DNA of 8,128 bases from Treponema sp. (GTDB lineage: Bacteria > Spirochaetota > Spirochaetia > Treponematales > Breznakiellaceae). The DNA lies in assembly GCA_031273835.1 (NCBI GenBank), contig JAISRD010000023.1, positions 1 to 8,128 of the forward strand, given 5' to 3'. The notes beneath the pieces were generated by a model. The model was not told where the DNA came from, did not search any database, and worked only from the letters and a program-made list of their open reading frames with translations. The position numbers were made by a program, and so were the translations under genes. Positions 1-5,526 of the stretch are shown here, piece by piece. Each line of letters opens with the position of its first letter. Within the stretch, counting starts at the first letter, position 1.

Positions 1-421
1 GGGTGTACTCCCGGATCCGGGCGAAATTGTGGTCGAAGCGGCGGTTAAAGCCGATCTGCAGTTTTACCCCCGCTTTTTTTACCGCCTCCAGGGCTTTCTT
101 TACCTTGGGAACGCTCAAATCGACGGGCTTTTCGCAGAAGATCTGCTTCCCCGCCTCCGCCGCGGCGATGACAAGGTCCGCGTGGGTATCGGTGGAACTG
201 CAGATAACGACCGCCTCTACGGAAGGATCTTTAAGCAGTTCCGACGGATCCTTGGAAAGTGTCCGGACCCCGAGCTTTTTGGCCCAGCCTTCCTGTTCCG
301 CCGTCAGCTTGATATCCGCGACGCCCTCCAGTTTAGCCTGGGGTATGAACCGGGCGATGTTTTCCGCGTGGATCTTACCGATACGTCCCGCCCCGATAAC
401 GCCTATTTTCAATGCTTCCAT
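1..421 (-). CDS. iolG: Inositol 2-dehydrogenase-like Gfo/Idh/MocA oxidoreductase, N-terminal part (runs off the left edge)
   Basis: Reading the minus strand from the ATG at 421 gives 140 residues with no stop before the window edge. They begin MEALKIGVIGAGRIGKIHAE. The Rossmann glycines GxGxxG are at residues 10-15. The block THADLVIAAAEAGKQIFCEKP ends in the EKP motif at 97-99, whose lysine is the family's catalytic lysine, and GFNRRFD is at 124-130. This pattern is characteristic of myo-inositol 2-dehydrogenase, which oxidises myo-inositol to scyllo-inosose with NAD+ in the cytoplasm. The start is supported by AAGGAGGAGG about five bases upstream. The substrate-binding C-terminal domain, about 190-200 residues, lies outside the window, so other Gfo/Idh/MocA substrates cannot be excluded. 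The gene is transcribed away from the transporter operon and has its own promoter and a LacI-type operator in the shared region, which suggests common control with that operon. Confidence 0.85.
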   Translation of the reverse strand, partial: MEALKIGVIGAGRIGKIHAENIARFIPQAKLEGVADIKLTAEQEGWAKKLGVRTLSKDPSELLKDPSVEAVVICSSTDTHADLVIAAAEAGKQIFCEKPVDLSVPKVKKALEAVKKAGVKLQIGFNRRFDHNFARIREYT

Positions 422-461
422 AAGCCTCCTCCTTATCGTTATCTAATCTTAATAACCAAAA

Positions 462-481
462 AACTGCAAACGTTTTTAGTT
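462..481. promoter_or_regulatory. LacI-family operator O1, next to the leftward promoter
   Basis: AACTGCAAACGTTTTTAGTT is an imperfect 20-bp palindrome centred on the CG at 471-472, with eight of ten base pairs symmetric. A central CpG flanked by A3/T3 is the hallmark of LacI/GalR operators. It shares the 12-mer TGCAAACGTTTT with the site at 792-807, which carries it on the other strand. It lies about 10-28 bases downstream of the candidate -10 of the leftward promoter, where a bound repressor would block initiation or clearance of the dehydrogenase transcript. The probable binder is the LacI-type protein encoded at 5527-6528 (inference). Confidence 0.72.
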
Positions 482-489
482 ATGTCTCT

Positions 490-518
490 AGTTTAGTCTT
501 GCAAAACAGTTTTGTAAA
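490..518 (-). promoter_or_regulatory. Candidate sigma-70 promoter for the leftward dehydrogenase gene
   Basis: On the minus strand TTTACA (518-513) is followed after exactly 17 bases by TAAACT (495-490). Each hexamer differs from consensus at one or two positions. A-rich tracts lie upstream of the -35 (about 528-550 on this strand) and could act as an UP element. A 13-base palindrome, CAAAACAGTTTTG (502-514), fills much of the spacer and overlaps the -35 edge. The predicted start of transcription lies just before operator O1, giving a leader of roughly 60 bases. Confidence 0.5.
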
Positions 519-758
519 GGGCTTTTCCGGGGTTTTTTATTTTTTTCCCTGTGTTTTATCCCTGCGGGAAAGGGATCTTTTCTCTTGGATTCCCCCAAGT
601 TTACCGGTGAATTTACATACCGGATCGATAATAATCACCGTTTTCGGTGGAAGAAATCCGTTTCCCCCCGGCTTTTCCCGTTTCGGCCCGGGAATTTTTA
701 CGAAAACTTCAAAAAGTTGAAAAATATTAAAAAAACATCAGAATTTTAGGAATTTTTC
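519..758. other. Central part of the divergent intergenic region, no gene seen
   Basis: This stretch sits between the two candidate promoters and contains no credible gene. An open frame across part of it lacks a ribosome binding site and any recognisable sequence. It is T-rich on the plus strand near 530-550 and A-rich near 700-740, so each end places A/T tracts upstream of an outward-facing -35 element. Weak foldbacks occur: TTCCCG/CGGGAA at 675-694 with an 8-base loop, and AACTT/AAGTT near 705-718. I assign no function to them. Confidence 0.6.
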
Positions 759-789
759 TTGACAGATTGAACATTAGGGACAATACTAT
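759..789 (+). promoter_or_regulatory. Candidate sigma-70 promoter for the transporter operon
   Basis: A perfect -35 hexamer TTGACA is at 759-764. The -10 is less clear: AATACT at 782-787 gives the optimal 17-base spacer and TACTAT at 784-789 gives 19, each with four of six matches. The weak -10 suits a regulated promoter. A and T tracts upstream (about 721-757) may assist binding of RNA polymerase. Transcription would start about 794-797, inside operator O2, leaving a leader of about 60 bases before the ATG at 857. Confidence 0.62.
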
Positions 790-791
790 TA

Positions 792-807
792 TTGAAAACG
801 TTTGCAA
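792..807. promoter_or_regulatory. LacI-family operator O2, over the rightward transcription start
   Basis: TTGAAAACGTTTGCAA is a 16-bp palindrome centred on the CG at 799-800, with seven of eight pairs symmetric. Read on the minus strand its core GCAAACGTTTTC matches the remembered core of E. coli PurR boxes, and it is close to the CcpA cre consensus, so the LacI-family assignment is secure even though the binder is not proven. Its position just after the -10 element predicts repression by blocking RNA polymerase. It shares a 12-mer with O1 in inverted orientation about 328 bp away, centre to centre, which would allow looping by a tetrameric or bridging repressor. Confidence 0.78.
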
Positions 808-810
808 AAT

Positions 811-831
811 TATACCGTCCTGGACGGTATA
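811..831. promoter_or_regulatory. Perfect 21-bp palindrome in the operon leader (operator or RNA hairpin)
   Basis: TATACCGTCC, one central T and GGACGGTATA form perfect 10-base arms. The centre lies 21.5 bp from the centre of operator O2, two helical turns, so proteins on both sites would sit on the same face of the DNA. As RNA the arms could fold into a hairpin of eight or nine pairs with a small loop, ending about a dozen bases before the AGGAGGAG ribosome binding site. The sequence differs from the CG-centred LacI sites, so a second regulator is possible. There is no following U tract, so it is not a simple terminator. Confidence 0.5.
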
Positions 832-856
832 AAAAGTTTATGAGGAGGAGCTTTGT

Positions 857-1789
857 ATGAAAAAACTATTGTGGATAATCGCCGCTGTGGCGGTTATGGG
901 CCTTGCCGCCTGCGGCGGCGGTCAGTCAAAGAAATCCCTTATCGGGTATGTCTGTACGAACTTTAACGACACCTTCCAGGGTTACATCATGGACGAATTC
1001 CGGGGCTATTTTGCCGACAAGCCGGAATATGAACTGGTATTCCAGGACGCCCAGGAAGACGTGGTTAAGCAGCAGGATCATGTGAACAACCTGATCTCCC
1101 AGGGGGTTAAGGCCCTGGTGGTGGTCCCCGTCAATACCAGCGCCATGGAACCCATAACCAAGGCGGCGGCGGACGCGAAGATACCCCTGGTATATGTCAA
1201 CCGGAATCCCTTCGGCGACGGCGCCATCCCGTCCAACGTCTTCTACGTCGGTTCCCAGGAAATTGTGGCCGGAACTTTGCAGGCGGAAGCCATGGGCAAG
1301 GTCCTCAACGGAGAGGGCGGGGTCTGCATCCTTATCGGCAAGCTTGATAACGAGGGGGCCATACTCCGCACCCAGGGGAACGAGGACACCATCGCGGCGC
1401 AGTTCCCCAGCATCAGGGTCCTGGCCAAGGAAACCGGCAACTGGCAGCGGGATCAGGGCATGAACCTTACCGAAAACTGGATCACCGCCTACGGCGCCGA
1501 TCTCAAGGGTATTTTGGGAAATAACGACGAAATGGCCCTGGGCGCCATTGAGGCCCTTAAAGCCGCTGGCCGTACCGATGTGGTCGTCATGGGTGTTGAC
1601 GCCATCCCCGACGCCCGTGCGGCGGTTGCCAGCGGCGATATGGCCGCCACGGTTCTACAGGACGCCGCCGGACAAGGGCGGGGCGCCGGTGAAGCGGCCT
1701 TTAAGGCCCTTCAGGGACAGATCCAGGATTCCATTAACTGGGTTCCCTTTGTGCTGATCGATCAGAGCAACATAGCCCAGTATCAGTAA
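857..1789 (+). CDS. Sugar/polyol ABC transporter substrate-binding lipoprotein (periplasmic-binding type 1, RbsB-like)
   Basis: This 310-residue protein captures a sugar or polyol outside the inner membrane and delivers it to the transporter encoded by the next two genes. Residues 1-19 are a lipoprotein signal (MKK, hydrophobic core, then LAAC), so the mature protein starts at a lipidated Cys19. The rest has the two-lobed ribose-binding-type fold (Peripla_BP_4): IGYVCTNFNDTF in the first strand, QQDHVNNLISQGVKALVVVPVN, PLVYVNRNP in the ligand-contact region, NNDEMALGAIEALKAAG, and GVDAIPDARAAV. The length is normal for the family. AGGAGGAG six bases before the ATG is a strong ribosome binding site. 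The ligand cannot be read from the sequence; the two inositol-type dehydrogenases nearby favour an inositol or similar polyol. It is the first gene of the operon and two hairpins follow it, consistent with the usual excess of binding protein over membrane components. Confidence 0.9.
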   Translation: MKKLLWIIAAVAVMGLAACGGGQSKKSLIGYVCTNFNDTFQGYIMDEFRGYFADKPEYELVFQDAQEDVVKQQDHVNNLISQGVKALVVVPVNTSAMEPITKAAADAKIPLVYVNRNPFGDGAIPSNVFYVGSQEIVAGTLQAEAMGKVLNGEGGVCILIGKLDNEGAILRTQGNEDTIAAQFPSIRVLAKETGNWQRDQGMNLTENWITAYGADLKGILGNNDEMALGAIEALKAAGRTDVVVMGVDAIPDARAAVASGDMAATVLQDAAGQGRGAGEAAFKALQGQIQDSINWVPFVLIDQSNIAQYQ

Positions 1790-1799
1790 AAAATAACGG

Positions 1800-1817
1800 G
1801 GCCGCGGACACGCGGCC
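1800..1817 (+). other. GC-rich intercistronic hairpin 1 after the binding-protein gene
   Basis: GGCCGCG, loop GACA, CGCGGCC forms a perfect 7-bp GC-only stem starting 11 bases after the binding-protein stop. No U tract follows, so it is more likely a 3'-end stabiliser or partial attenuator than a full terminator. Confidence 0.6.
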
Positions 1818-1835
1818 GGGCATAGGGCTTTACTT

Positions 1836-1865
1836 CCGGAATTCCCGCGGAAGCGGGAGTTCCGG
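1836..1865 (+). other. Strong intercistronic hairpin 2, 13-bp stem with GNRA loop
   Basis: CCGGAATTCCCGC pairs with GCGGGAGTTCCGG through 13 pairs, one of them a U-G wobble, closed by a GGAA tetraloop of the stable GNRA class. It ends five bases before the GGAGG ribosome binding site (1871-1875) of the ATPase gene. No poly-U tract follows. It probably protects the upstream message from 3' exonucleases and lowers ATPase and permease expression, as the malE-malF intergenic repeats do in E. coli. That role is inferred from position and structure. Confidence 0.7.
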
Positions 1866-1883
1866 TTTACGGAGGATTTCTGG

Positions 1884-3413
1884 GTGAGTAACGAATACCT
1901 TCTTGAAATGACGAATATCGTCAAGATCTTTCCCGGCGTAAAAGCCCTGGGAGGGGTCAATCTTCAGGTGCGCCCCGGGGAGATCCACGCCCTCATGGGG
2001 GAAAACGGCGCCGGAAAGTCGACGCTGATGAAGTGCATTGCCGGAATTTACCGGCCCACCAGCGGGGATATTGTCTTTGACGGAAAGCCCCTGGACCTGC
2101 ACAGTCCCGCGGACGCCCTGAAAAGGGGGATTTCCATGATCCACCAGGAATTGAGCCCCGTACTGTACCGGCCCGTCATGGAGAATATTTGGCTCGGCCG
2201 GGAACCCCTTAACGGCATTGGCATGGTGGACCATCAGCGGATGTACGAAATGTCCAAGGAGGTCCTTAAGGAGATAGACCTGGAGGAGGATCCCAGGACC
2301 CTCATGATAAACCTTACGGTGGCCAAGATGCAGATGGTGGAAATCGCCAAGGCGGTTTCCTATAATTCAAAATTGATTATCATGGACGAACCCACTTCGT
2401 CCCTCACCGAAAAGGAAATCAAGCAGCTCTTTTCCATCATGCGGAAACTGAAATCCCAGGGAAAGAGCATTATCTTTATAACCCACAAACTGGATGAAAT
2501 TTATGAGATCACCGACAGGGTAACCGTATACCGGGACGGGTCCTACATAGGTTCGGAAAATACGGCGGACCTTAAGGTAGACAGGCTCATCAACATGATG
2601 GTAGGCCGGGATGTGAAGGATATGTTTCCCAAGATCCCCTGCCCCATCGGGGAAGTTAAACTGGAGGTTAAGGATCTTTCAAACCGCAAGTACTTTAGCA
2701 ATGTCTCCTTCACCGTCCGCAGGGGGGAAATCTTCGGCATCGCCGGGCTTATCGGCGCGGGCCGTACCGAAGTGGTGGAAACGATCTTCGGCATGAGGCC
2801 GAAAAACGGGGGTGAGATATTTATCGACGGGAAAAAGGTGGATATCAGGAGCCCCGCGGACGCCATTGAAAGCGGCATGGCCTGGCTTACCGAGGATCGC
2901 CGGGGTTCGGGGATTTTTCCCATGCTGGCGGTGCAGCTCAATATTGCCATCGCCACGATTCCGAAATTCCTCAATAGGATAGGGCTTATCAGGGAGGCCC
3001 TGCTTAATAAAAGCTGCACGGAATTCGTAAAAAAGATACAGGTTAAAACGCCGAGCCTGGATCAGCATGTGGAAAATTTAAGCGGCGGAAATCAGCAGAA
3101 GGTCCTGGTGGCCCGCTGGCTTATGACGGACCCGGATATTCTTTTTATGGACGAGCCCACCCGGGGCATAGACGTGGGAACCAAGTCGGAGATACACCGC
3201 CTTATTTCCCAATTGGCCGGAGAAGGAAAATCCATTGTGATGATCTCCTCCGAACTCCCCGAGGTTATGGGGATGAGCGACAGGATCATGATCATGCACC
3301 AGGGTAAGGTTACGGGCATTGTAGAAAATACCAAGGATCTGACCCAGGAAGAATTGATGGCCTATGCCACCGATACCGTTGAAATATACAAGAAATCCAA
3401 GGGAGGAAAATGA
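1884..3413 (+). CDS. Sugar ABC transporter ATP-binding protein, two fused ATPase domains (RbsA/MglA family)
   Basis: This 509-residue cytoplasmic protein powers import through the adjacent permease. Domain 1 has Walker A GENGAGKST (39-47), Q-loop region MIHQELS (about 89-95), a degenerate signature LTVAKMQ (about 143), Walker B LIIMDEPTSS (about 163-172) and switch histidine ITHKLDE (about 199). Domain 2 has the degenerate Walker A GLIGAGRTE (about 289), a full LSGGNQQ signature (about 399) and Walker B ILFMDEPTRGID (about 421-432); its H-loop histidine is replaced in MISSELPE. This asymmetry, one catalytic and one degenerate site, is normal for the ribose/galactose type, and the length matches. 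The start is a GTG preceded by GGAGG eight bases upstream. The gene overlaps the permease start by four bases (ATGA), which indicates translational coupling. Substrate is not determined by this subunit. Confidence 0.93.
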   Translation: MSNEYLLEMTNIVKIFPGVKALGGVNLQVRPGEIHALMGENGAGKSTLMKCIAGIYRPTSGDIVFDGKPLDLHSPADALKRGISMIHQELSPVLYRPVMENIWLGREPLNGIGMVDHQRMYEMSKEVLKEIDLEEDPRTLMINLTVAKMQMVEIAKAVSYNSKLIIMDEPTSSLTEKEIKQLFSIMRKLKSQGKSIIFITHKLDEIYEITDRVTVYRDGSYIGSENTADLKVDRLINMMVGRDVKDMFPKIPCPIGEVKLEVKDLSNRKYFSNVSFTVRRGEIFGIAGLIGAGRTEVVETIFGMRPKNGGEIFIDGKKVDIRSPADAIESGMAWLTEDRRGSGIFPMLAVQLNIAIATIPKFLNRIGLIREALLNKSCTEFVKKIQVKTPSLDQHVENLSGGNQQKVLVARWLMTDPDILFMDEPTRGIDVGTKSEIHRLISQLAGEGKSIVMISSELPEVMGMSDRIMIMHQGKVTGIVENTKDLTQEELMAYATDTVEIYKKSKGGK

Positions 3414-4399
3414 TGGCTTTTAACGCTGCCGCTATAAGGCAAACCGCTCAAAAATACGGCATTATTATTGTTTTGATACTGATGATTATACTGCTCAGCA
3501 TTATACGTCCGGCCTTTCTCAGCGCCAACAACCTTTTTAACGTCCTGGCCCAGAGTTCGATCTTCGGCATCATGGCCCTGGGTATGACCTTTGTGATCAT
3601 CTCCAAGGGGATCGATCTTTCGGTCGGTTCCGTACTTGCCCTGGCGGGGGTAATATGCGCCAGTTTCGGCCAGATAGCGGAAGCCACCGAAAAATATTTT
3701 CCCAATATGCCGGTTATGCCCCTCATCGTCCCCATAGCGGCGGCCCTGTTTATCGGCGCCCTCTGCGGTTTTATCAACGGCTTTCTCATCGCCAAGACCA
3801 AGATACCCGCATTCATTGCCACACTGGGCATGCTTACCGTGGCCCGGGGCTTCGCCCTGATCTATACATCGGGGAGACCGGTAAGTAATTTGATCCCCTC
3901 CCTGACCGCCCTGGGAGGAAAGCTCTTCAATGTCATTCCCGTACCGGCGATCATCTACTTTGTCATGATCATCATAAGCTATGTGCTGCTCAACAAAACC
4001 CGGTTCGGAAAGAATACCTATGCCATCGGGGGGAACATAGTCGCCGCGGAAGTTTCGGGGGTCAGCGTTTCCAAGTACCTCATCATGATCTATACCTACT
4101 GCGGCCTCCTGGCGGGCATCGCCGCCTTAGTCTTTGCCGGCCGGGTTGGGTCCGTCCATCCCGGGGCGGCGGATGGTTATGAGCTTACCGCCATCGCCTC
4201 CACCACCATAGGGGGCACTTCCCACTCAGGGGGCATCGGTACCATAGGGGGGGCCTTTGTGGGCGCCCTGGTGCTGGCGGTGCTGCGGAACGGCTTTACC
4301 CTTCTGGGGGTCAACGCGTACTGGCAGAAGGTGGCCGAGGGCCTCATCATCGTAGTGGCGGTTATCATTGACATGAGGAAGAACGCGAAACGGGATTAG
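3410..4399 (+). CDS. Sugar ABC transporter permease (RbsC-like, BPD_transp_2 family)
   Basis: This 329-residue inner-membrane protein forms the translocation channel, presumably as a homodimer with the ATPase. The sequence is mostly hydrophobic helices. A first membrane segment lies at about 17-34, followed by the family block FVIISKGIDLSVGSVLALAGV (about 61-81), then GFINGFLIAKTKIPAFIATLGML, and a cytoplasmic loop AAEVSGVSVSKY (about 211-222) that corresponds to the ATPase-contacting segment. The C-terminal block is GGTSHSGGIGTIGGAFVGALVLAVLRNG, then AYWQKVAEGLIIVVAVIID, as in RbsC relatives. Two adjacent ATGs exist: 3410, overlapping the ATPase stop, and 3413. The second is six bases from GGGAGG and may be the real start. 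Length is typical. The stop codon lies in the left arm of a perfect hairpin (4394-4427). Confidence 0.92.
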   Translation: MMAFNAAAIRQTAQKYGIIIVLILMIILLSIIRPAFLSANNLFNVLAQSSIFGIMALGMTFVIISKGIDLSVGSVLALAGVICASFGQIAEATEKYFPNMPVMPLIVPIAAALFIGALCGFINGFLIAKTKIPAFIATLGMLTVARGFALIYTSGRPVSNLIPSLTALGGKLFNVIPVPAIIYFVMIIISYVLLNKTRFGKNTYAIGGNIVAAEVSGVSVSKYLIMIYTYCGLLAGIAALVFAGRVGSVHPGAADGYELTAIASTTIGGTSHSGGIGTIGGAFVGALVLAVLRNGFTLLGVNAYWQKVAEGLIIVVAVIIDMRKNAKRD

Positions 4400-4427
4400 A
4401 AACAACGCAACGCTTTTGTTTCTAATC
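4394..4427 (+). other. Perfect 12-bp hairpin overlapping the permease stop codon
   Basis: GATTAGAAACAA, a 10-base loop CGCAACGCTT, and TTGTTTCTAATC form an exact 12-bp stem. The left arm contains the permease TAG stop (4397-4399), so ribosomes finishing the permease would melt it. It is AU-rich with no U tract after it, so rho-independent termination is unlikely. It could act as a binding site or a processing element. Confidence 0.65.
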
Positions 4428-4428
4428 T

Positions 4429-4453
4429 TGGAGAAAATGTACCATTTTCTCCA
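4429..4453 (+). other. Perfect 11-bp hairpin between permease and dehydrogenase genes
   Basis: TGGAGAAAATG, loop TAC, and CATTTTCTCCA form an exact 11-bp stem beginning two bases after the previous hairpin ends. The left arm carries a GGAG element that would be hidden in the stem. The right arm ends 41 bases before the dehydrogenase start. With the preceding hairpin it makes a 60-base two-stem element in the longest gap between permease and repressor genes, so it may uncouple transporter expression from dehydrogenase expression (inference). Confidence 0.65.
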
Positions 4454-4494
4454 CGGATATGCGTAATACGGATCACGGGCAAATGGAGTGTAAC

Positions 4495-5508
4495 ATGGAT
4501 AAAGTACGAATTGGTTCGGTTGGGCTTGGGCGGCTGGGTTTGCAGCACGCGGTAAATATCACAAGCCGTATACAGCACGCGGAACTTACGGCCCTCTGCG
4601 ATGTGGACGGGGCAAAGCTGAAAGAGACGGCGGATAAACTGGGGGTGAAGCACCGCTTTACCGCCTTCGAAGAAATGATCGCCTGCGGGGACATTGACGC
4701 GGTGGTTTTGGTTTCCCCTTCGGCGCTCCATACCAAACAGATCTCCGCCGCTCTGGCCGCGGGGAAGCATGTATTTTCCGAAAAGCCCCTGGGGGTTACC
4801 GTGGCGGAATGTAAGGAAGCGGAGAAGGCCGTGGAGGCCCATCCCGCTCTGGTGTTCATGCTGGGCTTTATGCGCCGTTTTGACGAGTCCTACCAATACG
4901 CCCATAACAAAACGGCCGCCGGGGAGATTGGGAAACCCATACTGTTCCGCTCCTACAGCCAGGACCCGGAAAAGTTTATCGCCGGAGCCATAGCCTTTGC
5001 CCCCCATTCGGGGGGGCAGTTCCTGGATATGGCGGTCCACGACATAGACCTGGCCCGGTGGTTTACCGGCTCGGAGCCGGAAACGGTCTATGCCGCCGGC
5101 GGCTGTTATGCCCACCCGGAATTTGCCGCCTCGAAGGACGGGGACAATATATCCTGCCTGATGAAGTTTAAAAACGGCTGTATGGTGTTCCTCTTCGCGG
5201 GGCGTACCGCTCCCCACGGCTATAATGTGGAAACCGAGATCATCGGTACCAAGGGCATACTCCGCATCGCTTCGGTACCCCAGAAAAACCTCGTGGAAGT
5301 GCTGGACTCAGGCGGGGTACGCAGGGAATGCAGCGGGAATTTTCTTGAGCGCTTTGACACCGCCTATGTCAACGAAGTGCAGGAATTTGTTGACTGCATT
5401 ATCGAGGGCCGCAAGCCCGAGCTGACCGTGTACGACGGAACCAGGGTTTCGGAGATAGCCTATACCTGCAAATCGGCCTTTGAAAGCGGCGAACTTTTAA
5501 AGTTTTAA
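4495..5508 (+). CDS. Gfo/Idh/MocA family dehydrogenase, probably inositol 2-dehydrogenase (IolG/IolX type)
   Basis: This NAD(P)-dependent cytoplasmic oxidoreductase has 337 residues from the chosen start. The ATG at 4495 is preferred because GGAG (4485-4488) lies six bases upstream and translation begins MDKVRIGSVGLGRLG, putting GxGxxG at 10-15 as in relatives; an in-frame ATG at 4459 would add 12 unconserved residues. SEKPLGV contains Lys97, and DMAVH supplies Asp178 and His182, matching the Lys-Asp-His catalytic set of Bacillus inositol dehydrogenase, including its four-residue Asp/His spacing. GFMRRFD (124-130), GYNVETEIIGTKG and AYVNEVQEFVDCI also resemble that enzyme. It probably oxidises an inositol isomer or other cyclic polyol/sugar imported by the upstream transporter. 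It is clearly distinct from the partial dehydrogenase at 1-421, so the two may handle different isomers. The exact substrate is uncertain. Confidence 0.88.
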   Translation: MDKVRIGSVGLGRLGLQHAVNITSRIQHAELTALCDVDGAKLKETADKLGVKHRFTAFEEMIACGDIDAVVLVSPSALHTKQISAALAAGKHVFSEKPLGVTVAECKEAEKAVEAHPALVFMLGFMRRFDESYQYAHNKTAAGEIGKPILFRSYSQDPEKFIAGAIAFAPHSGGQFLDMAVHDIDLARWFTGSEPETVYAAGGCYAHPEFAASKDGDNISCLMKFKNGCMVFLFAGRTAPHGYNVETEIIGTKGILRIASVPQKNLVEVLDSGGVRRECSGNFLERFDTAYVNEVQEFVDCIIEGRKPELTVYDGTRVSEIAYTCKSAFESGELLKF

Positions 5509-5526
5509 GCGGGTTGCGGGGCGGCC

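Noticed and set aside
3..496. Plus-strand open frames over 1-496
   Set aside because: They are antisense to the IolG-like gene, whose minus-strand translation shows clear family motifs and a strong ribosome binding site.
499..720. 73-codon plus-strand open frame in the divergent control region
   Set aside because: No ribosome binding site, no recognisable sequence, and it runs over promoter and A/T-tract DNA.
4402..4420. GCAACGCTTTTG in the hairpin loop as a third LacI operator
   Set aside because: It resembles the operator core only loosely, lacks the AAACGTTT centre and is not palindromic about its CG.
4999..5017. GCCCCCC/GGGGGGC foldback inside the second dehydrogenase gene
   Set aside because: It lies in the conserved segment just before the catalytic Asp/His and is most simply explained by codon choice for Pro-His-Ser-Gly-Gly.
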